Source: Pseudomonadota bacterium
GTDB taxonomy: Bacteria > Pseudomonadota > Gammaproteobacteria > Ga0077536
Reading direction: 5' to 3'
Assembly: GCA_016719885.1 (NCBI GenBank)
Contig: JADJYF010000003.1
Location: forward strand, 62,001 to 126,000
Length of the DNA stretch: 64,000 nt
Under the pieces are notes generated by a model. The model ran no database searches. It was not told the origin of the DNA and worked only from the letters and a program-made list of their open reading frames with translations. This document shows, in pieces, positions 35,630-46,933 of this stretch (positions are counted from its first letter, which is position 1; the number at the start of each line of letters is the position of its first letter). The position numbers and the translations under genes are program-made.

Positions 35630-36738
35630 TACTGCCGCGCTACTTCATCCGCGAGACGCTCAAGATCTCGGCGGCCATCGTCGGCGGCCTGCTGGTGCTG
35701 TACCTGACCATGCGCCTCGCGGCGGCGCTCGGTGACGCCGCCGACGGCAAGGTCGCGCCCCAGCACATCGTGCGCATGGTCGGCCTGAAGATGCTGATAT
35801 CGCTGAAGGACCTCTTGCCGATGTCGCTGTTCCTCGGCACCTTCGCCGCCGCCACCCGCCTGCAGCTCGGCTCGGAGTGGGTGGTGATGCGCGCCGCCGG
35901 CATGAGTCACCAGCACCTGCTCAAGCCGCTGGCGGGCGCGGCCCTGGCGGTGGCCTGCGTGGTGGCGTTGATCACCCTGGTGGTCGGGCCGCAGGCCGAG
36001 CATTACCTGCGCGAACTGAAGGAGATCACCGAGAACGAGGCGACCATCGCCGGCGTCAAGGCCGGTCGCTTCCGCGACCTGGCCGGCGGGCGACGGGTGT
36101 TCTACGCCGAATCCATCGCCGACGACCAGAGGCACCTCGAGCGCGCGTTCGTGCATTCGCGCGACAAGAAGGCCGACAACGGCCGCGAAGGGGTATTGCG
36201 CTCGGAACGCGCCGCGATCGAGAACGACCGCCGCAGCCATGGCCGTTTCGCGGTCTTCGAGCGCGGCACGAGCTACGCCGGCGAGGCCGGCCAGGCCGAC
36301 TACACCATCACCGACTTCAGCCGTTACGGTGTGCGTATCGAAGACCCCGAGCCGACCAACTTCAACGATCACATCGCCTTCGTGCAGACCGCCGACCTGC
36401 TCAAGCACGACGAGTTCTATTACCTCGTCGAATTCCAGTCGCGCTTCAACCTGCCGCTATGCACGCTGCTCACGCCGGCGCTGGCCTTCCTGATCGGGGT
36501 GGGCAATCGCCGCGGACATTGGTACCTCGGCCTGATGGCGGCGGTGGCCGGCTATTTCGCCTACACCAACCTGCTGGGAGTGGGCCGAGCCCTGTTGTTG
36601 AAAGGCGTGATCCCCGCGCAGCTGGGCGTGTGGCCGGTGCACCTGTTGTTCATGCTGGCGCTGGGCCTGCTGTTCGCCTGGCATCGCCGCCGTCTGCGCC
36701 TGCCAACGCTGCCGCGCCGCGCCGTCGCCGAGGCGTGA
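35626..36738 (+). CDS. lptF: LPS export permease LptF
   Basis: LptF and LptG form the membrane part of the LptB2FG transporter that extracts LPS from the inner membrane. The 370-residue protein starts MILPRYFIRETLKISAAIVGG (as in E. coli LptF MIIIRYLVRETLK), with LPMSLFLGTFAAATRL, SEWVVMRAAGMS, a periplasmic beta-jellyroll (about 130-265) and three further C-terminal membrane helices. The GTG start overlaps the LAB_N stop by 4 bp. LptG, usually next door, is absent: metH follows. Confidence 0.9.
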   Translation: MILPRYFIRETLKISAAIVGGLLVLYLTMRLAAALGDAADGKVAPQHIVRMVGLKMLISLKDLLPMSLFLGTFAAATRLQLGSEWVVMRAAGMSHQHLLKPLAGAALAVACVVALITLVVGPQAEHYLRELKEITENEATIAGVKAGRFRDLAGGRRVFYAESIADDQRHLERAFVHSRDKKADNGREGVLRSERAAIENDRRSHGRFAVFERGTSYAGEAGQADYTITDFSRYGVRIEDPEPTNFNDHIAFVQTADLLKHDEFYYLVEFQSRFNLPLCTLLTPALAFLIGVGNRRGHWYLGLMAAVAGYFAYTNLLGVGRALLLKGVIPAQLGVWPVHLLFMLALGLLFAWHRRRLRLPTLPRRAVAEA

Positions 36739-36792
36739 TGCGCGCGGCCGCTGCGGGTAAACTGTCCCTCGTGCTTTCCTACCGGTAAGAAG

Positions 36793-40486
<3,694 letters not shown>

Positions 40487-40491
40487 ACAGC

Positions 40492-41881
40492 ATGGCGGCA
40501 TTTCCCGGACGCGTTCCCTGCGTCGAATTGTTGGCGGCCAGCAGCGCCCACCAGGGCGTGACGGTGGCGGGCTGGGTGCGCACCAAGCGCGAGTCCAAGG
40601 AATTTGCGTTCCTGGAATTGAACGACGGCTCGTGCCTGGCCAACCTGCAAATCATCGTCGACGCCAATTCGGCGGGCTACGAGGCGATCGGCGCGATTGG
40701 CACCGGCACCGCGGTGGCTGCTCACGGCGACCTGGTGGAGTCGCCCGGCAAGGGCCAGCGCTGGGAACTGCGGGCCGACCGCCTGACGGTGGTGGGCCAT
40801 TGCGACGATGACTACCCGCTGCAGAAGAAACGTCACTCCGACGAATTCCTGCGTTCGATAGCGCACCTGCGCGCGCGCACCAACAAGTATGGCGCCTTGG
40901 CGCGGGTGCGTTCACGCCTGTCCTTCGCCGTGCACCAGTTCTTTCAGCGCCGTGGTTTTCACTACATTCATACGCCCATCATCACCGGCTCGGATTGCGA
41001 AGGCGCGGGCGAGATGTTCCGCGTCACCACGCTCGACCCCTACCGCGGACCGACGGCGCCGGCGCAGGCGCGCGACGACGATTTCTTCGGCAAGGAAGCG
41101 CACCTGACGGTGTCGGGGCAACTGTCGGTCGAGACCTATGCGCTGGCGCTGTCCAAGGTCTACACCTTCGGCCCGACCTTCCGCGCCGAGAATTCCAACA
41201 CCAGCCGGCACATGGCCGAGTTCTGGATGATCGAGCCCGAAATCGCCTTCGCCGACATCCATGACGACATGCAGCTTGCCGAGGACATGGTGCGCGAGTT
41301 GGTGGCTTTCGCGCGAAGACTGCGCGGCGGACTTGGACCTGTTCGCGAAGTTCGTCGACACCACCCTCATCAAGCGTCTCGACCAGGTGCTGCACAGCGA
41401 GTTCGTGCGCCTGTCCTACAGCGACGCCATCGAAGCCCTGCAAAAATCCGGCAGGACCTTCGAGTTCGCGCCCGCATGGGGACGCGATCTGCAGTCCGAG
41501 CACGAGCGCTTCCTGACCGAGGAATACTGCAAGGGGCCGGTGTTCGTCTACGACTGGCCGCGCGACATCAAGGCTTTCTACATGCGCTGCAACGACGACG
41601 GGCGCACGGTGGCGGCGATGGACCTGCTCATTCCCGAGGTCGGCGAACTCATCGGCGGCAGCGCCCGCGAGGAGCGCCTGCCGGAACTGCGCGCGCGCAT
41701 CAGCCAGCTCGGTTTCGACGAGAAGGATTACTGGTGGTATCTCGACACGCGGCGTTTCGGCAGCGTGCCGCACGCCGGCTTCGGACTCGGCTTCGAACGC
41801 TTCCTGATGTTCGTGACCGGCATCGGCAATATTCGCGACGTCATCCCCTTCCCGCGCACGCCGCGTCATCTCGAATTCTGA
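40492..41881 (+). CDS. asnS: Asparaginyl-tRNA synthetase, one frameshift
   Basis: AsnS charges tRNA(Asn) with asparagine; it is a class IIb synthetase. The N-terminal OB domain (VTVAGWVRTKRESKEFAFLELNDGS) and first half of the catalytic core (ADEMFRVTT-like AGEMFRVTTLD, FGPTFRAENSNTSRHMAEFWMIEPE) are read from the ATG at 40492. Between 41300 and 41320, after LAEDMVRELVAFA, the frame shifts; the second half (AADLDLFAKFVDTTLIKRL, IGGSAREERL, SGFGLGFERF-like HAGFGLGFERFLMF, DVIPFPRTPRHLEF) continues in the +1 frame to the TGA at 41879. Both halves are well conserved, so a sequence error is likely. It is 5 bp after the metH stop. Confidence 0.9.
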
Positions 41882-41901
41882 ACAAGCCTGGAGCGCCGAC
41901 C

Positions 41902-42207
41902 ATGAAAGTGATGATCGATCTGTGCGTGGTGCCTTTTGGCGTGGGCCTCTCGGCCTCGCCCTATGTCGCCGAATGCGAGCGCCTCATCGAGGCCGCCGGC
42001 CTCACGCACCAGTTGCACCCCTACGGCACGGTCATCGAGGGTGAGTGGGACACGGTGTTCGCGGTCGTCAAGCAATGCCACGAGCGCATGCACGAAATGG
42101 GCTCGCCGCGCGTCTTCACGACCCTCAAGGTCGGCACGCGCAACGATCGCGAGCAGAGCATGCAGGACAAGGTCGACAGCGTGCGCGCCAAGCTCGCGCA
42201 CAAGTAA
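41902..42207 (+). CDS. Thiamine-binding MTH1187/YkoF-family protein
   Basis: A 101-residue protein of the MTH1187 (DUF77) family, small ferredoxin-like fold proteins, some of which bind thiamine. Typical features: MKVMIDLCVVPFGVGLSASPYV, LHPYGTVIEGEWDTVFAVVKQCHERMHEMG (read in parts) and RVFTTLKVGTRNDREQSM. The cellular role is not known. It follows asnS after 20 bp with GGAG upstream of the ATG, and so may be co-transcribed with metH and asnS. Confidence 0.88.
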   Translation: MKVMIDLCVVPFGVGLSASPYVAECERLIEAAGLTHQLHPYGTVIEGEWDTVFAVVKQCHERMHEMGSPRVFTTLKVGTRNDREQSMQDKVDSVRAKLAHK

Positions 42208-42236
42208 ACATCGAAGCGTTTCCGCCGGAGGGTTCC

Positions 42237-43931
42237 ATGGGTGACCGCGTACCGAGCTACGTCAGTGGCACGGCCGAACAGCCGTTGCTGTTTCTGACCA
42301 TAGGCCAGGCGCTCGAACGCGCCGCGCGACAGTGGGGCGAGCGCGAGGCGCTGGTGGTCTGCCAGCAAGGCGTGCGCATGGACTACCGCACCTTGAATGC
42401 CGCCGCCGACGAGTTGGCGGCCGGCCTTTTGAGCTTGGGCCTGGTAGCTGGCGATCGCATCGGCATCTGGTCGCCGAATCGCGCCGAATGGGTGCTGACC
42501 CAGTTCGCGACGGCCAAGGCCGGTCTCATCCTGGTCAACATCAATCCCGCCTATCGCCTCGCCGAACTCGACTACGCGTTGAACCAGGTGGCGTGCAAGG
42601 CCATCGTCATTGCCGAGAGTTTCAAGAGCAGCGATTACGTCGGCATGATGCGCGAGCTCGCGCCCGAACTCGATGGCGCCGCGCCCGGGGCGCTCGCCTC
42701 CAAATGCCTGCCGCATCTGCAATCGGTGATCTGCATGGCCGATCACGCCATCGCCGGCATGTTCCGCTTTGCCGATGTCGCCAAGGCCGGCAGCGACGCC
42801 ACGCGCGCCCAACTCGCCGCGATCGCGCCGACCCTGGACCCCGACGACAGCATCAACATCCAGTTCACGAGTGGCACCACCGGCAGCCCCAAGGGCGCCA
42901 CGCTCACCCACTTCAACGTCGTCAACAACGGCTACTTCGTCGGCGAGGCGATGAAGTTCAGCGAGCACGACCGGCTGTGCATCCCGGTGCCGCTCTACCA
43001 TTGCTTCGGCATGGTGATGAGCGTGCTGACCTCGGTCACCCACGGCGCCGCGATGATCTTCCCCGGCGAAGGCTTCGATGCCGGCGACGTGCTGCGCGCG
43101 GTGGCGGCGGAGCGCTGCACGGCGCTGCACGGCGTGCCGACCATGTTCATCGCCGAGCTCGATCATCCCGATTTCGCGCGCACGGATTTTTCGACCTTGC
43201 GCACCGGCATCATGGCCGGCGCGCCCTGCCCCATCGAAGTCATGAAGCGCGTGCGCGCCGACATGCACATGGAAGAGGTCACGATTGCCTACGGCATGAC
43301 CGAGACCAGCCCGGTCAGCTTCCAGAGCGGTACCGACGACCCGCTCGAGAAACGCGTGTCGACCGTCGGCCGCGTGCTGCCCCACGTGCAGGTGAAAATA
43401 GTCGACAGCGACGGACGCGTGGTGCCGCGCGGCGAGCGCGGCGAACTGTGCACGCGCGGCTACAGCGTAATGCGCGGCTACTGGGGCGACGCGGAGAAGA
43501 CCGCCGCCTCCATCGATGCCGGCGGCTGGATGCACACCGGCGACCTGGCGACGCTCGACGACGAGGGCTACTGCAACATCGTCGGGCGCGTGAAGGACAT
43601 GATCATCCGCGGTGGCGAGAACGTCTATCCGCGCGAAATCGAGGAATACCTGTTCCGTCATCCCAAGGTGCAGGACGTCGCGGTGTTCGGCGTGCCCGAC
43701 ACGCGTTTCGGCGAGGCCGTCGCGGTATGGATCAAGCTACGCGAGGGCGAGCAGGCCTCGGTCGAGGAGATCCGGGCGTTCTGCGAAGGGCAGATCGCTC
43801 ATTACAAGATCCCCGCCTACGTGCGCTTCGTCGACGGCTTTCCCTTGACCGTCACCGGCAAGATCCAGAAATTCATGATGCGCGACGCGATGGTGGACGA
43901 ACTCGGACTGAGCGTCGCCGTGACCGCGTGA
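42237..43931 (+). CDS. Fatty acyl-CoA ligase, AMP-forming
   Basis: A 564-residue ANL-superfamily enzyme that activates a fatty acid with ATP to acyl-AMP and then acyl-CoA. Motifs: P-loop-like FTSGTTGSPKGATLTH (about 220-235), PLYHCFGMVMS, YGMTETSPVSFQ (A5), GWMHTGDLATLDDEGY (A7), GRVKDMIIRGGENVYPREIE (A8) and the catalytic Lys in PLTVTGKIQKF (A10). It resembles medium/long-chain acyl-CoA synthetases of beta-oxidation. The ATG at 42237 has GGAGG seven bases upstream. Substrate length cannot be told from sequence. Confidence 0.9.
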   Translation: MGDRVPSYVSGTAEQPLLFLTIGQALERAARQWGEREALVVCQQGVRMDYRTLNAAADELAAGLLSLGLVAGDRIGIWSPNRAEWVLTQFATAKAGLILVNINPAYRLAELDYALNQVACKAIVIAESFKSSDYVGMMRELAPELDGAAPGALASKCLPHLQSVICMADHAIAGMFRFADVAKAGSDATRAQLAAIAPTLDPDDSINIQFTSGTTGSPKGATLTHFNVVNNGYFVGEAMKFSEHDRLCIPVPLYHCFGMVMSVLTSVTHGAAMIFPGEGFDAGDVLRAVAAERCTALHGVPTMFIAELDHPDFARTDFSTLRTGIMAGAPCPIEVMKRVRADMHMEEVTIAYGMTETSPVSFQSGTDDPLEKRVSTVGRVLPHVQVKIVDSDGRVVPRGERGELCTRGYSVMRGYWGDAEKTAASIDAGGWMHTGDLATLDDEGYCNIVGRVKDMIIRGGENVYPREIEEYLFRHPKVQDVAVFGVPDTRFGEAVAVWIKLREGEQASVEEIRAFCEGQIAHYKIPAYVRFVDGFPLTVTGKIQKFMMRDAMVDELGLSVAVTA

Positions 43932-43950
43932 ACGCCACGGCGGCGCGCGC

Positions 43951-44814
43951 ATGAGGGTCGAGCCGCTGGCGCCATTCGTGTGCCCCCTGGACGGCGCCGA
44001 GTTGCGCGACGCCGCCGGCGGCCTCGGCTGCGACCACGGTCATCGCTATGACCGGGCCCGCGAAGGCTACGTCAACCTCCTGCCTGTCCAACACAAGGCG
44101 TCCCGCGATCCGGGCGACGACAAGGCCATGGTCGCGGCGCGCCGCCGGTGTGCCGATGCCGGCCACTTCGCTCCCCTGCACGATGCGCTGTTCGAGTGGC
44201 TGCCTGCAATGCCTGCTCGCGACCGTCTGCGGGTGCTGGACGCGGGATGCGGCGAAGGACATGTGCTGGCGGCGTTGCAGGCCCGCGCCGTAGCCGCGCC
44301 GGCCGCGCTGATCCTTGCCCTCGGCGGCTACGATATTTCCAAGTGGGCGGTGCGCGCCGCCGCGCGGCGCGGCGGTGCGACTTCACTGGCGGTGGCCAGT
44401 AATCGCCAGCCGCCGTTCGCGGCGCATAGCGTCGATGTCCTGCTGTCCCTGTTCGGCTTCGCCCATTGGCCGGCCTTCGCCGCCCTGCTCGCCGCGGGCG
44501 GTCACCTCGTCAGTGTCGACGCCGATGCCGACCACCTGCTGGAACTGCGCGAACTGATCTACCCGGAAGTCACGGCCGGCACGGGCGAACCGCCGCATGA
44601 AGCCGTGCAACTCGGTTGGCGGGTCAATCGCTCACGACAGCTGCGTTACCGCATCCACCTCGACACTGCCGCGGCCATCCAGGACCTGGTTGCCATGACG
44701 CCCCATGTCCATCGCATGTCGGCCGACGGCCGCGCCGCGCTCGCAAAGTGCGCGCGGCTGGTCGTGACCATGAGCATGGTCATGCGTGAATGGTCGCCGC
44801 CTCCGCTGTCGTGA
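43951..44814 (+). CDS. rlmA: 23S rRNA (guanine-N1)-methyltransferase RlmA
   Basis: RlmA methylates N1 of G745 in 23S rRNA. The 287-residue protein has the N-terminal zinc module (CPLDGAEL, GCDHGHRYD), the family hallmark AREGYVNLLPVQHKASRDPGD, and a SAM-binding Rossmann domain (RVLDAGCGEGHVLAAL, LLSLFGFAHWPAF). In E. coli the four zinc ligands are Cys5, Cys8, Cys21 and His25; here they align with Cys11, Asp14, Cys27 and His31, so one Cys is an Asp. It is 19 bp after the acyl-CoA ligase and convergent with the next gene. Confidence 0.92.
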   Translation: MRVEPLAPFVCPLDGAELRDAAGGLGCDHGHRYDRAREGYVNLLPVQHKASRDPGDDKAMVAARRRCADAGHFAPLHDALFEWLPAMPARDRLRVLDAGCGEGHVLAALQARAVAAPAALILALGGYDISKWAVRAAARRGGATSLAVASNRQPPFAAHSVDVLLSLFGFAHWPAFAALLAAGGHLVSVDADADHLLELRELIYPEVTAGTGEPPHEAVQLGWRVNRSRQLRYRIHLDTAAAIQDLVAMTPHVHRMSADGRAALAKCARLVVTMSMVMREWSPPPLS

Positions 44815-44824
44815 GCAGGCTTGC

Positions 44825-45175
44825 TCAGGCGCTGGCGCCGCCGAACTCCTCGAAGGCCGCGATGGCGTCCGCCGCGAACATCAGCGACGGACCGCCGCCC
44901 ATGTAGACGGCCACCGCCAGGGTTTCCATCAACTGGTCGCGCGGCGTCTTGAGACGCGCCAGCGCCTTGGCATGGAAGCCAATGCAGCCATCGCAGTGAC
45001 CGGCAACGCCAATGGCGAGCGCGATCAATTCCTTGTTCATTTCGCTGAGCGCGCCGGATTTCATGGCGCCCTTGGCAATTTGCATGAAACCGCTCATGGC
45101 GTCGGGCTGGGCGTCGCGCAGCTTGGCGATGCCCTTGTTGATGCTGGCGGTGATGTCGGTGTAGGACTTGGTCAT
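44825..45175 (-). CDS. AhpD-like carboxymuconolactone decarboxylase family protein
   Basis: A 116-residue all-helical protein of the CMD/AhpD family. The redox motif is ELIALAIGVAGHCDGCIGFHAKAL: a Glu, a CxxC (about 59-62) and a His four residues later, as in peroxidase-like AhpD proteins. This suggests thiol-dependent peroxide or alkylhydroperoxide chemistry; the true substrate is unknown. The ATG at 45175 (MTKSYTDITASINKG) is chosen over upstream frame. It is convergent with rlmA across 10 bp and divergent from ycaC. Confidence 0.88.
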   Translation of the reverse strand: MTKSYTDITASINKGIAKLRDAQPDAMSGFMQIAKGAMKSGALSEMNKELIALAIGVAGHCDGCIGFHAKALARLKTPRDQLMETLAVAVYMGGGPSLMFAADAIAAFEEFGGASA

Positions 45176-45376
45176 GTCGGGACTGGCCTCGTTGCCTGGA
45201 TGACGAGAACAGCTTAGGTACGGCAGGCGACGGACACTTGACGGGGCGCAAGTGCGGCGCCGGTCCATGCGCCGACGTGCCGTGCGTGTAGGAAAGCGCC
45301 GACTTATGGTCGCGCGCGCCGCCCTCTATGCTTGCTCGCAGCAGGCGGCATGTCGCCGCCCCTCGAGGACAACGCC

Positions 45377-46006
45377 ATGACCCAACCTTATCGCCGCCTG
45401 GACAAGGCTCAGGCCACCGTGCTGCTGGTCGATCACCAGGCCGGCCTGCTGTCGCTGGTGCGTGACATCGAGCCCGACAAGTTTCGCAACAACGTGCTGG
45501 CAGTGGCGGATCTCGCCGCCTATTTCAAACTGCCGACCATCCTCACCACCAGTTTCGAAGACGGGCCCAACGGCCCCTTGATGCCCGAGCTCAAGCAGAA
45601 ATTTCCGCAGGCGCCATACATCGCGCGTCCCGGCAATATCAACGCCTGGGACAACCCCGATTTCGTGGCGGCGGTGAAAGCGACGGGCAGGCGCCAGTTG
45701 ATCATCGCGGGCGTGGTGACCGAGGTGTGCGTGGCCTTCCCGGCCTTGTCAGCCATCGAGGAAGGCTACGAGGTGTTCGTGGTGACCGATGCCTCGGGGA
45801 CGTTCGATGCCATCACCCGCCAGGCGGCCTGGGATCGCATGTCACGCGCCGGCGCCCAGCTCATGAACTGGTTCGGCGTCGCCTGCGAGCTGCATCGCGA
45901 CTGGCGCAACGACGTGCAGGGCCTCGCCACGCTGCTGTCCAATCACATTCCCGACTATCGCAATCTCATGACCAGCTTCGACGCCTTGAACGCGCGACGC
46001 GCCTAG
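45377..46006 (+). CDS. ycaC: Isochorismatase-family hydrolase YcaC
   Basis: A 209-residue cysteine hydrolase very close to E. coli and Pseudomonas YcaC: VLLVDHQAGLLSLVRDIEPD (Asp of the triad), LPTILTTSFEDGPNGPLMPEL, RPGNINAWDNPDFV, and IIAGVVTEVCVAFPAL with the nucleophile Cys. YcaC forms octameric rings and its physiological substrate is not established. The ATG at 45377 is the YcaC start. It is followed after 10 bp by a broken FMN-reductase gene. Confidence 0.92.
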   Translation: MTQPYRRLDKAQATVLLVDHQAGLLSLVRDIEPDKFRNNVLAVADLAAYFKLPTILTTSFEDGPNGPLMPELKQKFPQAPYIARPGNINAWDNPDFVAAVKATGRRQLIIAGVVTEVCVAFPALSAIEEGYEVFVVTDASGTFDAITRQAAWDRMSRAGAQLMNWFGVACELHRDWRNDVQGLATLLSNHIPDYRNLMTSFDALNARRA

Positions 46007-46016
46007 GGGCAGGGCC

Positions 46017-46236
46017 ATGATTCGTCTCCTCGGCATCTCGGGCAGCCTGCGCCAGGGCTCCTACAACACCGCCGGTGCTGAAAGCGTTGGGCGTGCATCA
46101 GTGGACAGGCGGACGTCTGCTGGTATCGCGGGCCAACAAAAGCATCGGTGAGGATGGCGCCATCAGCGGCGCCGAACTGAACATGCAGATCAGGGAATTC
46201 GTGGTGGGCTTCGCCGCCTTCGTGGGCGCGCAGTGA
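46017..46236 (+). pseudogene. Remnant of an NADPH-dependent FMN reductase gene
   Basis: The first 19 codons (MIRLLGISGSLRQGSYNTA) are a normal NADPH-dependent FMN reductase start with the flavin-phosphate loop GSLRQGSYN. Directly after, near 46071, the sequence jumps and shifts frame into a C-terminal part (PVLKALGVHQWTGGRLLVSR, KSIGEDGAISGAELNMQIRE) ending at the TGA at 46234. The family is about 180-190 residues and only about 70 remain, so an internal deletion removed roughly 110 codons. The gene can no longer make an active enzyme. Confidence 0.8.
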
Positions 46237-46240
46237 TGCG

Positions 46241-46780
46241 CTAAGTGTCGAACATCGACAGCTGAACGTTGGGCGTACCTTCGAGCGCCAGCAGGCGACG
46301 CTTGGTGGCGGCGCCGCCATGGGCCGAGAAGCCACCGAGGCCGTTGGCCCCCATGACCCGATGGCAGGGCACGACCGGCGCGAACGGATTGGCGCCCATC
46401 GCCTGGCCGACGGCGCGCGACAGGCCGAGGTCGCCGAGCCGGCGTGCGATGTCGCCGTGCGAGAGTGTCTCGCCGCGCGGGATGGCGCGCACGATGGCGT
46501 ACACCTGGCGGTGGAAATCGGGCACCGCGCGCATGTCGAGATGGATGAAATCGAGATCCGGGTTGCCGCCCGCCAGGAGCGCGATGACGGATGCTTCGAC
46601 GGCGCTAACCTCGGTGCCGGGCGTGGCGATGTCGAGCTCGGGAAAGCGTTTGCGTAATCGGGCCAGCGTTGCCGCGGCGCTGCCCTCCGCCAGCTGCAGC
46701 CCGACGATGCCCTGCTCGCGCCACGCGCTGCCGCAGGGGCCGATGGCCGTGTCGAAGATGTGCAGTCCACCGATGCTCAT
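46241..46780 (-). CDS. ogt: Methylated-DNA-[protein]-cysteine S-methyltransferase
   Basis: Ogt repairs O6-alkylguanine and O4-alkylthymine by transferring the alkyl group to its own cysteine. The 179-residue protein has the N-terminal ribonuclease-like domain (IGPCGSAWREQGIVGLQL), the DNA-binding helix region (IPRGETLSHGDIARRLG, RAVGQAMGANPFAPVVP), and the active site PCHRVMGANGLGGFS. The ATG at 46780 fits the family; the longer upstream frame runs into a REP pair. It is convergent with the FMN-reductase remnant across 4 bp. Confidence 0.93.
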   Translation of the reverse strand: MSIGGLHIFDTAIGPCGSAWREQGIVGLQLAEGSAAATLARLRKRFPELDIATPGTEVSAVEASVIALLAGGNPDLDFIHLDMRAVPDFHRQVYAIVRAIPRGETLSHGDIARRLGDLGLSRAVGQAMGANPFAPVVPCHRVMGANGLGGFSAHGGAATKRRLLALEGTPNVQLSMFDT

Positions 46781-46812
46781 GAGGTCACCGTAGCAAAGCA
46801 CGGTCGGAGAAT

Positions 46813-46884
46813 GTGGGTCAGCCTTCAGTCTGACATGTCGGCCGTATCCGCACCAACCCAATGTCAGACTGAAGTCTGACCCAC
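46813..46884. repeat. Paired REP element, family 1, copy 2
   Basis: Arms at 46813-46834 and 46863-46884 are inverted copies of the GTGGG foot plus stem with TC loop, 28 bp apart. The left arm carries one substitution (GTCAGCCT instead of GTCAGACT) that breaks one stem pair; the right arm is perfect. It lies between the beta-oxidation gene and ogt, both leftward. Confidence 0.85.
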
Positions 46885-46933
46885 AGAGAAAGAGCAGCCG
46901 GGGCCACGCATCGCGCGGTCCCGGCGCTTACGC

